NCBI GenBank assembly: GCA_963801255.1
Contig: CAWDEC010000012.1
Span: 310,001 to 374,000 of the forward strand
From: JAICXG01 sp963801255
GTDB lineage: Bacteria; Verrucomicrobiota; Verrucomicrobiia; Chthoniobacterales; UBA10450
Length of the DNA: 64,000 nt
Reading direction: 5' to 3'
How positions within the stretch are numbered: the stretch's first letter is position 1; each line of letters opens with the position of its first letter. Positions 45,183-53,014 of this stretch are shown here, one piece after another. The translations under genes and the position numbers were made by a program. Under the pieces are notes generated by a model. The model was not told the origin of the DNA, searched no databases, and was given only the letters and a program-made list of their open reading frames with translations.

Positions 45183-45659
45183 ATGAAAAAGATCAACAGC
45201 AATCAACTGGAAGAGCTTTCGTGGAAATCACCGAAAGGAAAGTTCGTCGGCGCGGGCCGCGAAGTTTCAGAGGCGCTTGGCTGGGATCCGCAGGGCGACG
45301 CACGCGCGCGCCATCCTTTTGCCATCGAGATTTTGCGCATTCCCCCGGGGCAAACGCCGTATCCCTATCATTCGCATTCGGCGCAGTGGGAGTTTTACCA
45401 CGTGATCTCGGGCCAAGGTATGGTACGCGATGAAGGCGGCAACACGCCGATCGAGCCAGGCGACGCCTTCATCTTTGGGCCGGGCGAAGCGCATCAGTTC
45501 ATCAACGATAGCGAAGAAGATTTGTTGCTTTACGTGGTCGCCGACAATCCCGTCGGCGAATCCGGATATTATCCCGATAGCAACAAATGGATCGTCCGTT
45601 CGCCTGAGCGAAGACTTTTCCGCGGCGAGGCCCTCGACTATTTCGATGCTGAGGAGTGA
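45183..45659 (+). CDS. Cupin-domain protein
   Basis: A 158-residue single cupin. The first motif is PYPYHSHSAQWEFYHVISGQG, with His/Glu metal ligands, and the second is EPGDAFIFGPGEAHQFIN. The family covers many small enzymes and sugar isomerases, so the role is open. It starts 15 bases after the DUF2277 stop, so the two are likely co-transcribed. Confidence 0.88.
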   Translation: MKKINSNQLEELSWKSPKGKFVGAGREVSEALGWDPQGDARARHPFAIEILRIPPGQTPYPYHSHSAQWEFYHVISGQGMVRDEGGNTPIEPGDAFIFGPGEAHQFINDSEEDLLLYVVADNPVGESGYYPDSNKWIVRSPERRLFRGEALDYFDAEE

Positions 45660-45760
45660 AGGTTTCCTGGCAAGGCGAATTTCTTTTGGCAGAGGAGGCC
45701 ACCCGCTCCTGAAATGAGAGCCGCGCAATTTTCTCGCCGCGCTCGATCAGTCATTGAACG

Positions 45761-46405
45761 ATGAGTGAAGCCGCCAGTTTGGTCGCCGAGCAGTTTGACG
45801 ATCTCGAGCAACAGCACGAAGCGGACAAGCTTGGAATGTGGATCTTTCTCGCCACCGAAGTGCTCTTTTTCGGTGGGCTCTTCCTCAGCTACACGGTCTA
45901 CCGCTATCTCTATCCCAGTGTCTTCGCGGCGGCGAGCCGCCATACCGAAGTCATTCTCGGCGGCGCCAATACGGCTATCCTTCTTTTCAGCAGCACACTG
46001 ATGGCGCTGGCGGTGCGTGCCGCTCAGCTTACCCGGCGCAAGCCGCTCGTCTGGCTTTTACTCGGGACGGCGTTTCTCGGGATCGTCTTTATGGTCGTGA
46101 AAGGCGTCGAGTATCACAAAGACTTTGTCGACCATCTCGTGCCGGGCACGGCGTTCCAATGGCACGAAGCCAATCCTCAGGCAGCCGAGATATTCTTCTG
46201 GCTCTACTTTGCCATGACCGGTCTGCACGCCATTCACGTCACGATCGGCATTGTCCTCATGCTGGTGCTGGCGCTGCTCGCCTGGCGCGGGCAATTCCAG
46301 AACGGAAATTACATGCCGGTAGAGATCGCGGGCCTCTACTGGCACTTTGTTGACATTGTTTGGGTGTTCCTTTTCCCACTCCTCTACCTCGCAGGACATA
46401 GGTGA
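45761..46405 (+). CDS. Cytochrome c oxidase subunit III
   Basis: A 214-residue membrane protein with five helices. The motifs KLGMWIFLATEVLFFGGLFL, FQWHEANPQAAEIFFWLYFA and LYWHFVDIVWVFLFPLLYL are those of haem-copper oxidase subunit III (CoxC/CyoC group). Subunits I and II are not adjacent; only subunit IV follows. Confidence 0.92.
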   Translation: MSEAASLVAEQFDDLEQQHEADKLGMWIFLATEVLFFGGLFLSYTVYRYLYPSVFAAASRHTEVILGGANTAILLFSSTLMALAVRAAQLTRRKPLVWLLLGTAFLGIVFMVVKGVEYHKDFVDHLVPGTAFQWHEANPQAAEIFFWLYFAMTGLHAIHVTIGIVLMLVLALLAWRGQFQNGNYMPVEIAGLYWHFVDIVWVFLFPLLYLAGHR

Positions 46406-46707
46406 TGGACAAGGCTTACTCTCCAAAGGTTTACTGGACTAACTGTCTCTGGCTTATGGGCCTTCTCGCCCTGACGTGGGCACTGGGTTATCTGAACTTT
46501 GGCGTGTTCAACCTTGTCATAGCTCTGGCTATCTCTTTCGCCAAGACCATTCTGATCGTGCTTTTTTTCATGCACATCAAAGGCAGCAGCCGCCTGCTTC
46601 ACCTCGCCGCGGTCACCGGATTACTCTGGCTCTTTCTTATGCTGCTGCTCACTCTGAGTGACTATTACAGCCGCAGCTGGGTTGCGATCCCGAAACACGG
46701 GTTCTGA
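46405..46707 (+). CDS. Cytochrome c oxidase subunit IV family protein
   Basis: A 100-residue protein with three helices, including SFAKTILIVLFFMHIKGSSR, the signature of bacterial (caa3/quinol oxidase type) subunit IV. Start and preceding stop overlap as TGATG, indicating translational coupling to subunit III. Confidence 0.88.
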   Translation: MDKAYSPKVYWTNCLWLMGLLALTWALGYLNFGVFNLVIALAISFAKTILIVLFFMHIKGSSRLLHLAAVTGLLWLFLMLLLTLSDYYSRSWVAIPKHGF

Positions 46708-46993
46708 GCTAACCGGCGCCGAATCCCAGACGGCGCTCGGATCGCCCACGATCAGAGAGTGAGTCGAGGTCTGAGCCCGAAATGAAAACAGGCGCCAAAT
46801 GCTTACTGAGGTGAGACCTATACACGTTAGGGCATGGCTCCCATAATCCCGCGGCAGCCAGCTGGATGGTCGCATCGGCTCTTGATTGAATACTCTTCTC
46901 GAGAGGCGCTTGGATTGGTCCTGGCGTCGGGATGGCGCAAGCTGCGGGCTGGCCAGTTGACTGAAAGCGGAGTAAAGAACCTTATTCGAGACG
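46708..46993. other. Intergenic region before ubiD
   Basis: About 285 bases. A weak inverted repeat GCGCCG/CGGCGC at 46716-46721 and 46731-46736 may end the oxidase transcript. Small open frames have no family features. TTGACT near 46955 could be a -35 for ubiD, but no convincing -10 follows. Confidence 0.3.
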
Positions 46994-48472
46994 ATGGCTT
47001 ACACTTCCTTTTCACACTTTCTCGGCGTCCTGGAAAAGGCAGGTGAACTGCGACGCATCGCGACGCCGATAGATACAGAGCTGGCGATTGCGGAATGGGC
47101 GGACCGCGAAATGAAGTCGCCTGCTGGGGGTAAGGCATTGCTTTTCGAAAAGCCAATGCTGGAAGGCCGGGTTTCGCAATTTCCTCTCGCCATCAACACC
47201 ATGGGATCGGAAAAGCGGATGGCGCTCGCGCTCCAGGTCGAGAGCGTGGCCGACCTCGCGCAGGAGATTGCACTCATCCTCAAGGCCAAGCCGCCGACCG
47301 ATCTGCGTGAGGGCTGGACCCTGCTCAAGCAGGGCATAAACTTGCTTCACGCGCGGCCGAAGCAGGTAAAATCCGCCGCCAGTCAGGAAGTGGTGCATCG
47401 TTTCGACAACGACAACCACGCGACCGATTTTACCCTGAACGATCTCCCGATTCTGAAATGCTGGCCGAAAGACGGCGGACGCTTCATCACTTTGCCTAAC
47501 GTTCACACTCGCGATCCCGAAACCGGATCGCGCAACCTGGGCATGTATCGCATGCAGGTTTATGACAGCCTAACGACTGGAATGCATTGGCAGGTGCACA
47601 AGGTGGGAGCGCGACATGGCAAGGTCTACTACGAGCGAAATGAGCGCATGCCAGTGGCGGTAACCCTGGGTGGCGATCCGGCCTACACTTTCGCCGCGAC
47701 GGCGCCCCTGCCGGACGGGCTCGATGAAATTCTCTTCGCCGGTTTTGTGCGCAAGAAATCCGTCGAACTGGTCAAGTGCCTAACGAACGATTTGGAAGTT
47801 CCGGCGGACGTGGATTTCGTGCTCGAAGGTTATGTGCAACCGGGCGAAATGAGAGCGGAAGGTCCATTTGGGGATCACACTGGTTTCTACACGGCGCTCG
47901 AAGATTACCCGGTGTTTCATCTCACCGCGATAACTCATCGGCGCGAGGCAGTTTACCCGGCAACTATCGTCGGCGTACCGCCGATGGAAGACTTTTACCT
48001 CGGCTCGGCCAGCGTCAGGATCTTTCTCCCGGTTTTCAAAATGAACTTTCCCGAGATCGTCGACATGGCGCTACCGGCTGAGGGAGTTTTCCATAACCTG
48101 GTCTTCGTCAGCATCCGCAAGCAATATCCTTATCAGGCTTTCAAAGTCATGCATGGTCTCTGGGGCATGGGACAAATGATGTTTAGCAAATACATCGTGG
48201 TGGTGGACGAAGATTGCGATGTGCATAACACCAGTGAGGTGCTCTTTCGGCTCTGCGCCAATACCGACCCGAAACGTGACAGCACGATTATCACCAATCC
48301 CAGTGACTCACTCGACCACGCGCCGAGCATTCAGAATGTCGGATCCCACATGGGTCTGGACGCGACGCGGAAATTACCTGGCGAAGGTTATCACCGCGGC
48401 TGGCCCGAGCTGGCGCGGATGGATGAAGCGACGCGCCGACTCGTCGACGAGTTGCAGAAGAAATCCGGTTGA
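46994..48472 (+). CDS. UbiD family decarboxylase
   Basis: A 492-residue prenylated-FMN-dependent decarboxylase. Signatures: HRFDNDNHATDFTLNDLPIL, the region ITLPNVHTRDPETGSRNLGM and the catalytic segment GEMRAEGPFGDHTGFYT. It may act in quinone synthesis (UbiD or the futalosine-type menaquinone route) or on aromatic acids; no partner UbiX is in the window. Two 9-mer copies (47568, 47778) and one variant are inside. Confidence 0.9.
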   Translation: MAYTSFSHFLGVLEKAGELRRIATPIDTELAIAEWADREMKSPAGGKALLFEKPMLEGRVSQFPLAINTMGSEKRMALALQVESVADLAQEIALILKAKPPTDLREGWTLLKQGINLLHARPKQVKSAASQEVVHRFDNDNHATDFTLNDLPILKCWPKDGGRFITLPNVHTRDPETGSRNLGMYRMQVYDSLTTGMHWQVHKVGARHGKVYYERNERMPVAVTLGGDPAYTFAATAPLPDGLDEILFAGFVRKKSVELVKCLTNDLEVPADVDFVLEGYVQPGEMRAEGPFGDHTGFYTALEDYPVFHLTAITHRREAVYPATIVGVPPMEDFYLGSASVRIFLPVFKMNFPEIVDMALPAEGVFHNLVFVSIRKQYPYQAFKVMHGLWGMGQMMFSKYIVVVDEDCDVHNTSEVLFRLCANTDPKRDSTIITNPSDSLDHAPSIQNVGSHMGLDATRKLPGEGYHRGWPELARMDEATRRLVDELQKKSG

Positions 48473-48525
48473 TCTTGCCGAGATACGAAATCAACCCGCC
48501 GATCGAAGTTCGTTAGGCAGAGACC

Positions 48526-48930
48526 TCAGGGATTGCGGAAAATGCCGCCGGTCGAGGGATCCTTCACCAGCGCGCCCTGTGGAATATCGTGGACCAGGAT
48601 CATGTTATGCGAGCCGTAGGGGCTGTAGACGTAGCCGGGCGTGCCAGTCGGCCTGCCGTAAGGATAACCTCCCGGAGGCGCGTGATAATATTGCGCCTGA
48701 TTCGAGTCAATCGCAGCGCCAACGAGGGCCCCGGCGAGCAAGCCCGCTCCAGCACCAATAGCCGCACCACGACCGCCCCCTGCGCCTGCGCCGATGAGCG
48801 CGCCTGAGACGGCGCCGATCCCAGCACCCTGAGCGGTCGCATATCCTGGATATCCTGGATAGGCGCACGAGCCCAGCCCAAGTGAAAGAAGAACGGCTGC
48901 CGACGCTGCCGGGATAAAATATTTTCTCAT
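48526..48930 (-). CDS. Glycine-zipper lipoprotein
   Basis: A 134-residue protein with signal helix and lipobox LGSC (residues 19-22). A glycine-zipper (GAGIGAVSGALIGAGAGGGR, GAAIGAGAGLLAGALVGAAI) precedes a Pro/Tyr/Gly-rich tail (YHAPPGGYPYGRPTGTPGYV). Such proteins sit in the outer membrane (SlyB/OmpA-like glycine zipper). Function unknown. Confidence 0.75.
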   Translation of the reverse strand: MRKYFIPAASAAVLLSLGLGSCAYPGYPGYATAQGAGIGAVSGALIGAGAGGGRGAAIGAGAGLLAGALVGAAIDSNQAQYYHAPPGGYPYGRPTGTPGYVYSPYGSHNMILVHDIPQGALVKDPSTGGIFRNP

Positions 48931-48981
48931 ATCGCAATAAAATCGAAGATTAAGGTTCAGACGGACGTTAGCACTTGCTAT

Positions 48982-49827
48982 TCAAACAAGCTTCAGCATT
49001 TGGCGGGCAACATGCAAGAGCTTGGCCGGCCGGCTCAGCCCATATTGCCGATCGAAAACGTGAAATTCATCGCGCTCCATTTGCCGCAAAAGAGCGTGGT
49101 AAATTGAGCCCATGATCTCGGCGCTGATCATTGCTCGTCGATCTTCTGGCGGTAGAAGATTGGCAGCCTGCCGAAAATATTCATGGGCCCGGCCGGCCTC
49201 GAATTGCATGAGCTTAACAAACTGTTGGTTGTAACGCCGCGCGGCCAGGTCTTCTGGTCCATATTCAAACCGACCCATGTCTTCCTGCGGCAGATAGATT
49301 CGATCGTTCTCCAAGTCGCGGCCGACGTCGCGCAGAATATTGGTCACCTGAAGAGCCAGTCCGAGTGCGATCGCATACTCGCGGCAGGCCGGGTTCTTGT
49401 AGCCGAAGATCTCAATGCTCACCAGCCCGACCGCGCTTGCCACGCGATAACAGTACTCGCGCAATTCGGCAAAGGTCTGGTAACGGCTGGTGGTAAGATC
49501 CATTTCCACTCCGTCGATGATCAGCTCCAGCATCGGCGGCGTGATCGCGTAACGTGAGAAGAGATCACGCACTTCCGGAGCCAGGGCGGGTTCGTTAGGG
49601 GAGAGATCTCGCAAGGCCTGGCGCCATGCACTCAGCCGGAGCGCCTTTTCCTCCGTGCTCAGCGTGCTGGCATCCGCGATATCATCGATCAACCGGCAAA
49701 AAGCGTAGAAGACGGTAATATCGCGCCGTTGATTTTTGCCTAACGACATAAAGGCAAAAGCGAGATTCGATTTGCTTGCCTGGGTAATTTCGGCGGCGCT
49801 TGGCGTCTTCTCCGGCATCGGGGTCAA
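48982..49827 (-). CDS. Squalene/phytoene synthase family protein (HpnD/CrtB-like)
   Basis: A 281-residue trans-isoprenyl diphosphate synthase-type enzyme. The two Asp-rich motifs are present: AFCRLIDDIAD (near residue 43) and NILRDVGRDLENDRIYLP (near 163), as in presqualene and phytoene synthases. It would join two farnesyl or geranylgeranyl diphosphates. Only one such gene is here; HpnC and HpnE partners are not seen, so hopanoid versus carotenoid use is open. Two 9-mer copies are inside. Confidence 0.88.
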   Translation of the reverse strand: MTPMPEKTPSAAEITQASKSNLAFAFMSLGKNQRRDITVFYAFCRLIDDIADASTLSTEEKALRLSAWRQALRDLSPNEPALAPEVRDLFSRYAITPPMLELIIDGVEMDLTTSRYQTFAELREYCYRVASAVGLVSIEIFGYKNPACREYAIALGLALQVTNILRDVGRDLENDRIYLPQEDMGRFEYGPEDLAARRYNQQFVKLMQFEAGRAHEYFRQAANLLPPEDRRAMISAEIMGSIYHALLRQMERDEFHVFDRQYGLSRPAKLLHVARQMLKLV

Positions 49828-51026
49828 TAGCGAATCAAGGTCTCACGATTCACCCGGCCGACTTCGCATTGCCGGAAGAGCGATACCCAGCTTGCGAGAA
49901 ACCAACCGGTAAGAAAGGCGTGGCCGGTAAGATAGAGCAGCCTCCAAAAGAACAGTGCGAGCAGTCGTCCACTGGCGGCGGTATGCAGGATGGCATCGGC
50001 TAGTTCGAGAAACCAATAGTTCAATCCACAGATGAGAAGAAACCAGCCGAACCGATAAAAGTGGCGCCGGACAAAATGCCGATGGGCGCGGAAAGCTTCG
50101 CCGAGCGTCTCGTTATGCAGGACAAGCGAGATCTGCATGGTGGCAAAACAGAGAATGAAGGCCGCCATCGCGCAACGGGCCGCCGGCAGATAATCGAGCA
50201 CTCCTGGCATGTCGCGGAAGTAGGCCACAAGAAGCGGACAGCGCAGAAGAATCGTACTGATCAGGACGACCAACCCAAGCCATTTCAGGACAAAGCTAAA
50301 CCGGCGTACGGCAAAGCGAAGCAATTCCCCTTCGCGAAACTGCAAACCCTTAATCCAGGCCAGCGCAACCGTGATGAGGTAGACCTGGAGATAGACCGCG
50401 CAGAGGTACTCAAAAAAGAAGGCGACTGTATCGACCACAACCGAGACCTGGAGAAATCGGGCCGGCGAAAGAAAGGAAACGCGGTCCGGGTAGAGGCAAT
50501 AAATTAGTGGCTTGAGAAGGGAGGCGAGCGCGCTGCAAAGGACGGCGAAATAAATCAACCAACCAGCCGTGCCGAATTGTTTGCGCAAGGCGCGCACGAG
50601 ACTGAAATGGAGGCCACGCCAATTCACCATCAGAAGAATTGCTGCGATGATTGAAAGAGGATAAGTCGTAGTAGCAGCATCGAAAATTCCAGCGACCGAT
50701 TCGAGCGTATGCAAGGCGCTCTCGCTCCAGACTTGGAGAAAGGTCGGCCAATGCCACGCCTCTAACGTAAACTGCTCCCAGCGGAGATCGGCCGTCGAGG
50801 TAAAGGGGGTAAAAGTCACGAATTGGAAGATCGAGTAAGCAAGAGCAAAAAGCGCGAAGACCAGCCAAAGGCGTTTGAAACGGAGCACAGCGCGAAACCC
50901 GTCGCGCAAAGCCACACGTACCGGGTTCGCCATCATGACCAGTCCATAGCCGACGACGAGGCCGAGGATCGGCAAAAGCCAGGGAGGGATGGAAAACTGG
51001 AGGAGTGGAGTAATGATGCCTTCCAT
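49824..51026 (-). CDS. Multi-pass membrane protein of unknown function
   Basis: A 400-residue protein with seven or eight hydrophobic helices (for example PPWLLPILGLVVGYGLVMMA, LWLVFALFALAYSIFQFV, WLGLVVLISTILLRCPLLVA). No catalytic motif is seen. The stop overlaps the start of the phytoene/squalene synthase gene by 4 bases, and it follows lepB by 30 bases. A role with the lipid products of this gene set is an inference. No exact 9-mer copy is inside. Confidence 0.65.
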   Translation of the reverse strand: MEGIITPLLQFSIPPWLLPILGLVVGYGLVMMANPVRVALRDGFRAVLRFKRLWLVFALFALAYSIFQFVTFTPFTSTADLRWEQFTLEAWHWPTFLQVWSESALHTLESVAGIFDAATTTYPLSIIAAILLMVNWRGLHFSLVRALRKQFGTAGWLIYFAVLCSALASLLKPLIYCLYPDRVSFLSPARFLQVSVVVDTVAFFFEYLCAVYLQVYLITVALAWIKGLQFREGELLRFAVRRFSFVLKWLGLVVLISTILLRCPLLVAYFRDMPGVLDYLPAARCAMAAFILCFATMQISLVLHNETLGEAFRAHRHFVRRHFYRFGWFLLICGLNYWFLELADAILHTAASGRLLALFFWRLLYLTGHAFLTGWFLASWVSLFRQCEVGRVNRETLIRY

Positions 51027-51056
51027 TACTCGATCATGGCAGTCCCGGTTTTTCGC

Positions 51057-52181
51057 CTAACGAATAAAGCCCCAATGTGAATTGAAAGGCCAGTAAACAA
51101 AAAGACCGCGACCGACAATGTTCTCTTCCGGAACGGGGCCCCAGTAGCGGCTATCGTAACTGTTGTAACTATTATCGCCCATGGCGAAGTAACGATGCGG
51201 AGGAATGGCCAGGGTGGCGTCGGGAGCAGACAGTCCGGGAAGCGACATTCCGGGCCCCAGTTCGATTCGTGGCGGGCCCTGAGAGTAACCACGATAAGGC
51301 GTTTGCGCTGCCATAACCCGTCGCATGCCAAAGCTCTCTGCCAGCTGGCCATTCACATACAGGCTGGGCGAATCGATTCGTAATGTATCGCCGGGCGTGC
51401 CCGTGAGTCGTTTGATGAAAAACGGGGCGCCGAACTCGGGATCCTCGCGAATCCCGAAGATATGATCAGTCCGAAAGACAAAAACATCGCCACGAGCCGG
51501 ATGAACAAAATTATAGCTAAACTTATCGACAAAGACCTGATCGCCGGTGTCAATTGCCCCGCGAGCGATAATTTGACCCTTCTGATAAGTATTACCGGGA
51601 TAGACTTGAAAATCCTGGCGTAGAATTTCCGGCGGCGCGTAGACGGTAAAGGATTGATGATCGCAATCGATGCGGGAGAAGGTAAAAAAGAAGAGGAACT
51701 TCCGCGAAGTAATATTTGAAACGGTGTTATCAGTATTCGAAACGACGTCGATATAGTTACGACCGAGGACTACAAACTCGAAGACCTGACGAAGAATGTT
51801 AGGCGCAGGCTTGGTTGTAGGATGACCGATGATGCCGTTGAGTGTCGGCTGCATCGACCCGGTCGGGATCTTAAAAGGCTGAATGAAGTAAGATCGTATG
51901 CCGATCGCGACCACAATCGCAACCAGGATGACCTCGACATTCTCCCGCCAGATCGCGTCTTTGGGCGGCGGAATATACTTGTTGAGGAGCACATCGAGTT
52001 TTTCCGATTCCTCGTGGGTAAGTCGCTGATCACGCGCTTTCATGGCGGAGCGCACTTTGTCGATCTGGGCTTCGATCGCAGCGACGGTCTCCGCGCTCAA
52101 CTGATCGCGTCGATAACGAACCAGCTTTTCGGCGTGCCGAATCAGAAGATGGCTATGCTGAATGTAGCGCGGTCGAAACAT
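51057..52181 (-). CDS. lepB: Signal peptidase I
   Basis: A 374-residue serine/lysine protease that removes signal peptides. The nucleophile Ser about 109 lies in PFKIPTGSMQPTL, the general base Lys about 257 in FIKRLTGTPGD, and the box E motif MGDNSYNSYDSRYWGPV follows. A 78-residue cytoplasmic helical extension precedes the single membrane helix (EVILVAIVVAIGIRSYFI), and a beta insertion (130-210) makes it longer than usual. The TAG stop is in a 9-mer copy (51055). Confidence 0.94.
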   Translation of the reverse strand: MFRPRYIQHSHLLIRHAEKLVRYRRDQLSAETVAAIEAQIDKVRSAMKARDQRLTHEESEKLDVLLNKYIPPPKDAIWRENVEVILVAIVVAIGIRSYFIQPFKIPTGSMQPTLNGIIGHPTTKPAPNILRQVFEFVVLGRNYIDVVSNTDNTVSNITSRKFLFFFTFSRIDCDHQSFTVYAPPEILRQDFQVYPGNTYQKGQIIARGAIDTGDQVFVDKFSYNFVHPARGDVFVFRTDHIFGIREDPEFGAPFFIKRLTGTPGDTLRIDSPSLYVNGQLAESFGMRRVMAAQTPYRGYSQGPPRIELGPGMSLPGLSAPDATLAIPPHRYFAMGDNSYNSYDSRYWGPVPEENIVGRGLFVYWPFNSHWGFIR

Positions 52182-52242
52182 GCGCGAACGCTAGCCGAGG
52201 AATGGAATTTTCAAAATCGGACGCAGGAGCGGCGACGTTCGT

Positions 52243-52914
52243 CTAATGACCCAATGGGGTGGCGACGTTCGTGTTGGGCGGCGGCTTGAACTCGAAAGTA
52301 CCGGGAGGAATCGGATTGCGTGATTCGTTCCTGTAAAGAGTGACGATGTGATCGCCGCTGGGCTGGGTCATTTCGGTGCGTTGCACTTCCAGGTTGCTGT
52401 TCATCTCAATCGTGAAGGTCTTGAGGAGCCGTTTCAGCGATGGATTGCGTGGAAGGAGTTGCAGCTCGTAGCCAGTGGCGGTCTTGCTCCCAGCGATGTG
52501 ATAGCTGCTTTCGACATTTTCCAGGTTAAGCGCGGCAGTGATGGCGGCGATCCCGGCGTCGAGTGGGGAATGTTTGCCCAACGAATAGTGTTCGGCCGAT
52601 TGAAATTTCGGGTAGTAAATCCAGAGCTGCTGGCCATCGCTCACCGTTATGCTCGGTGAATTGCCATTCAATTCGCGGCGAAACTTATTCGGAGCAGCAA
52701 ACCAAACCCGGCCCGAGCTGCTGATGGGTTTGTTCATGAGGTGAACCTCTTTTTCTTCTTCGAACTCGGCTTGCAGCTGTGGAGCGGCCGCGCGCCTGGC
52801 GCGGACACGTTCGAGCAACGCTTTAACGTCGTTAGGCGCGAGCGGCTCGGCAGCGAGGACGGCGACGAAAAACCAGGAAAGCAAGGTAGAGCAAAGGACG
52901 GAACGAGAGATCAT
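52243..52914 (-). CDS. LolA-like outer-membrane lipoprotein carrier
   Basis: A 223-residue protein with a signal peptide (LCSTLLSWFFVAVLAAE). The LolA-type half barrel is visible: LQAEFEEEKEVHLMNKPISS, SGRVWFAAPNKFRREL and SDGQQLWIYYPKFQSAEHYS. It may carry lipoproteins or other lipids across the periplasm. It lies directly downstream of an MMPL exporter, a pairing seen in aryl-polyene-type clusters. One 9-mer copy (52829) is inside. Confidence 0.82.
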   Translation of the reverse strand: MISRSVLCSTLLSWFFVAVLAAEPLAPNDVKALLERVRARRAAAPQLQAEFEEEKEVHLMNKPISSSGRVWFAAPNKFRRELNGNSPSITVSDGQQLWIYYPKFQSAEHYSLGKHSPLDAGIAAITAALNLENVESSYHIAGSKTATGYELQLLPRNPSLKRLLKTFTIEMNSNLEVQRTEMTQPSGDHIVTLYRNESRNPIPPGTFEFKPPPNTNVATPLGH

Positions 52915-53014
52915 GAGTCTGACGATTGATTCGTTTTTCGAGAGAGAACGAAATGGATTAATCGAACTTTTGCGCGAGCGCCAGCACCTTGGCGCCTGGC
53001 AAGAGGCTTGGACG

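Noticed and set aside
46834..47046. Short frame upstream of ubiD
   Set aside because: It overlaps the ubiD start in another frame and has no family features.
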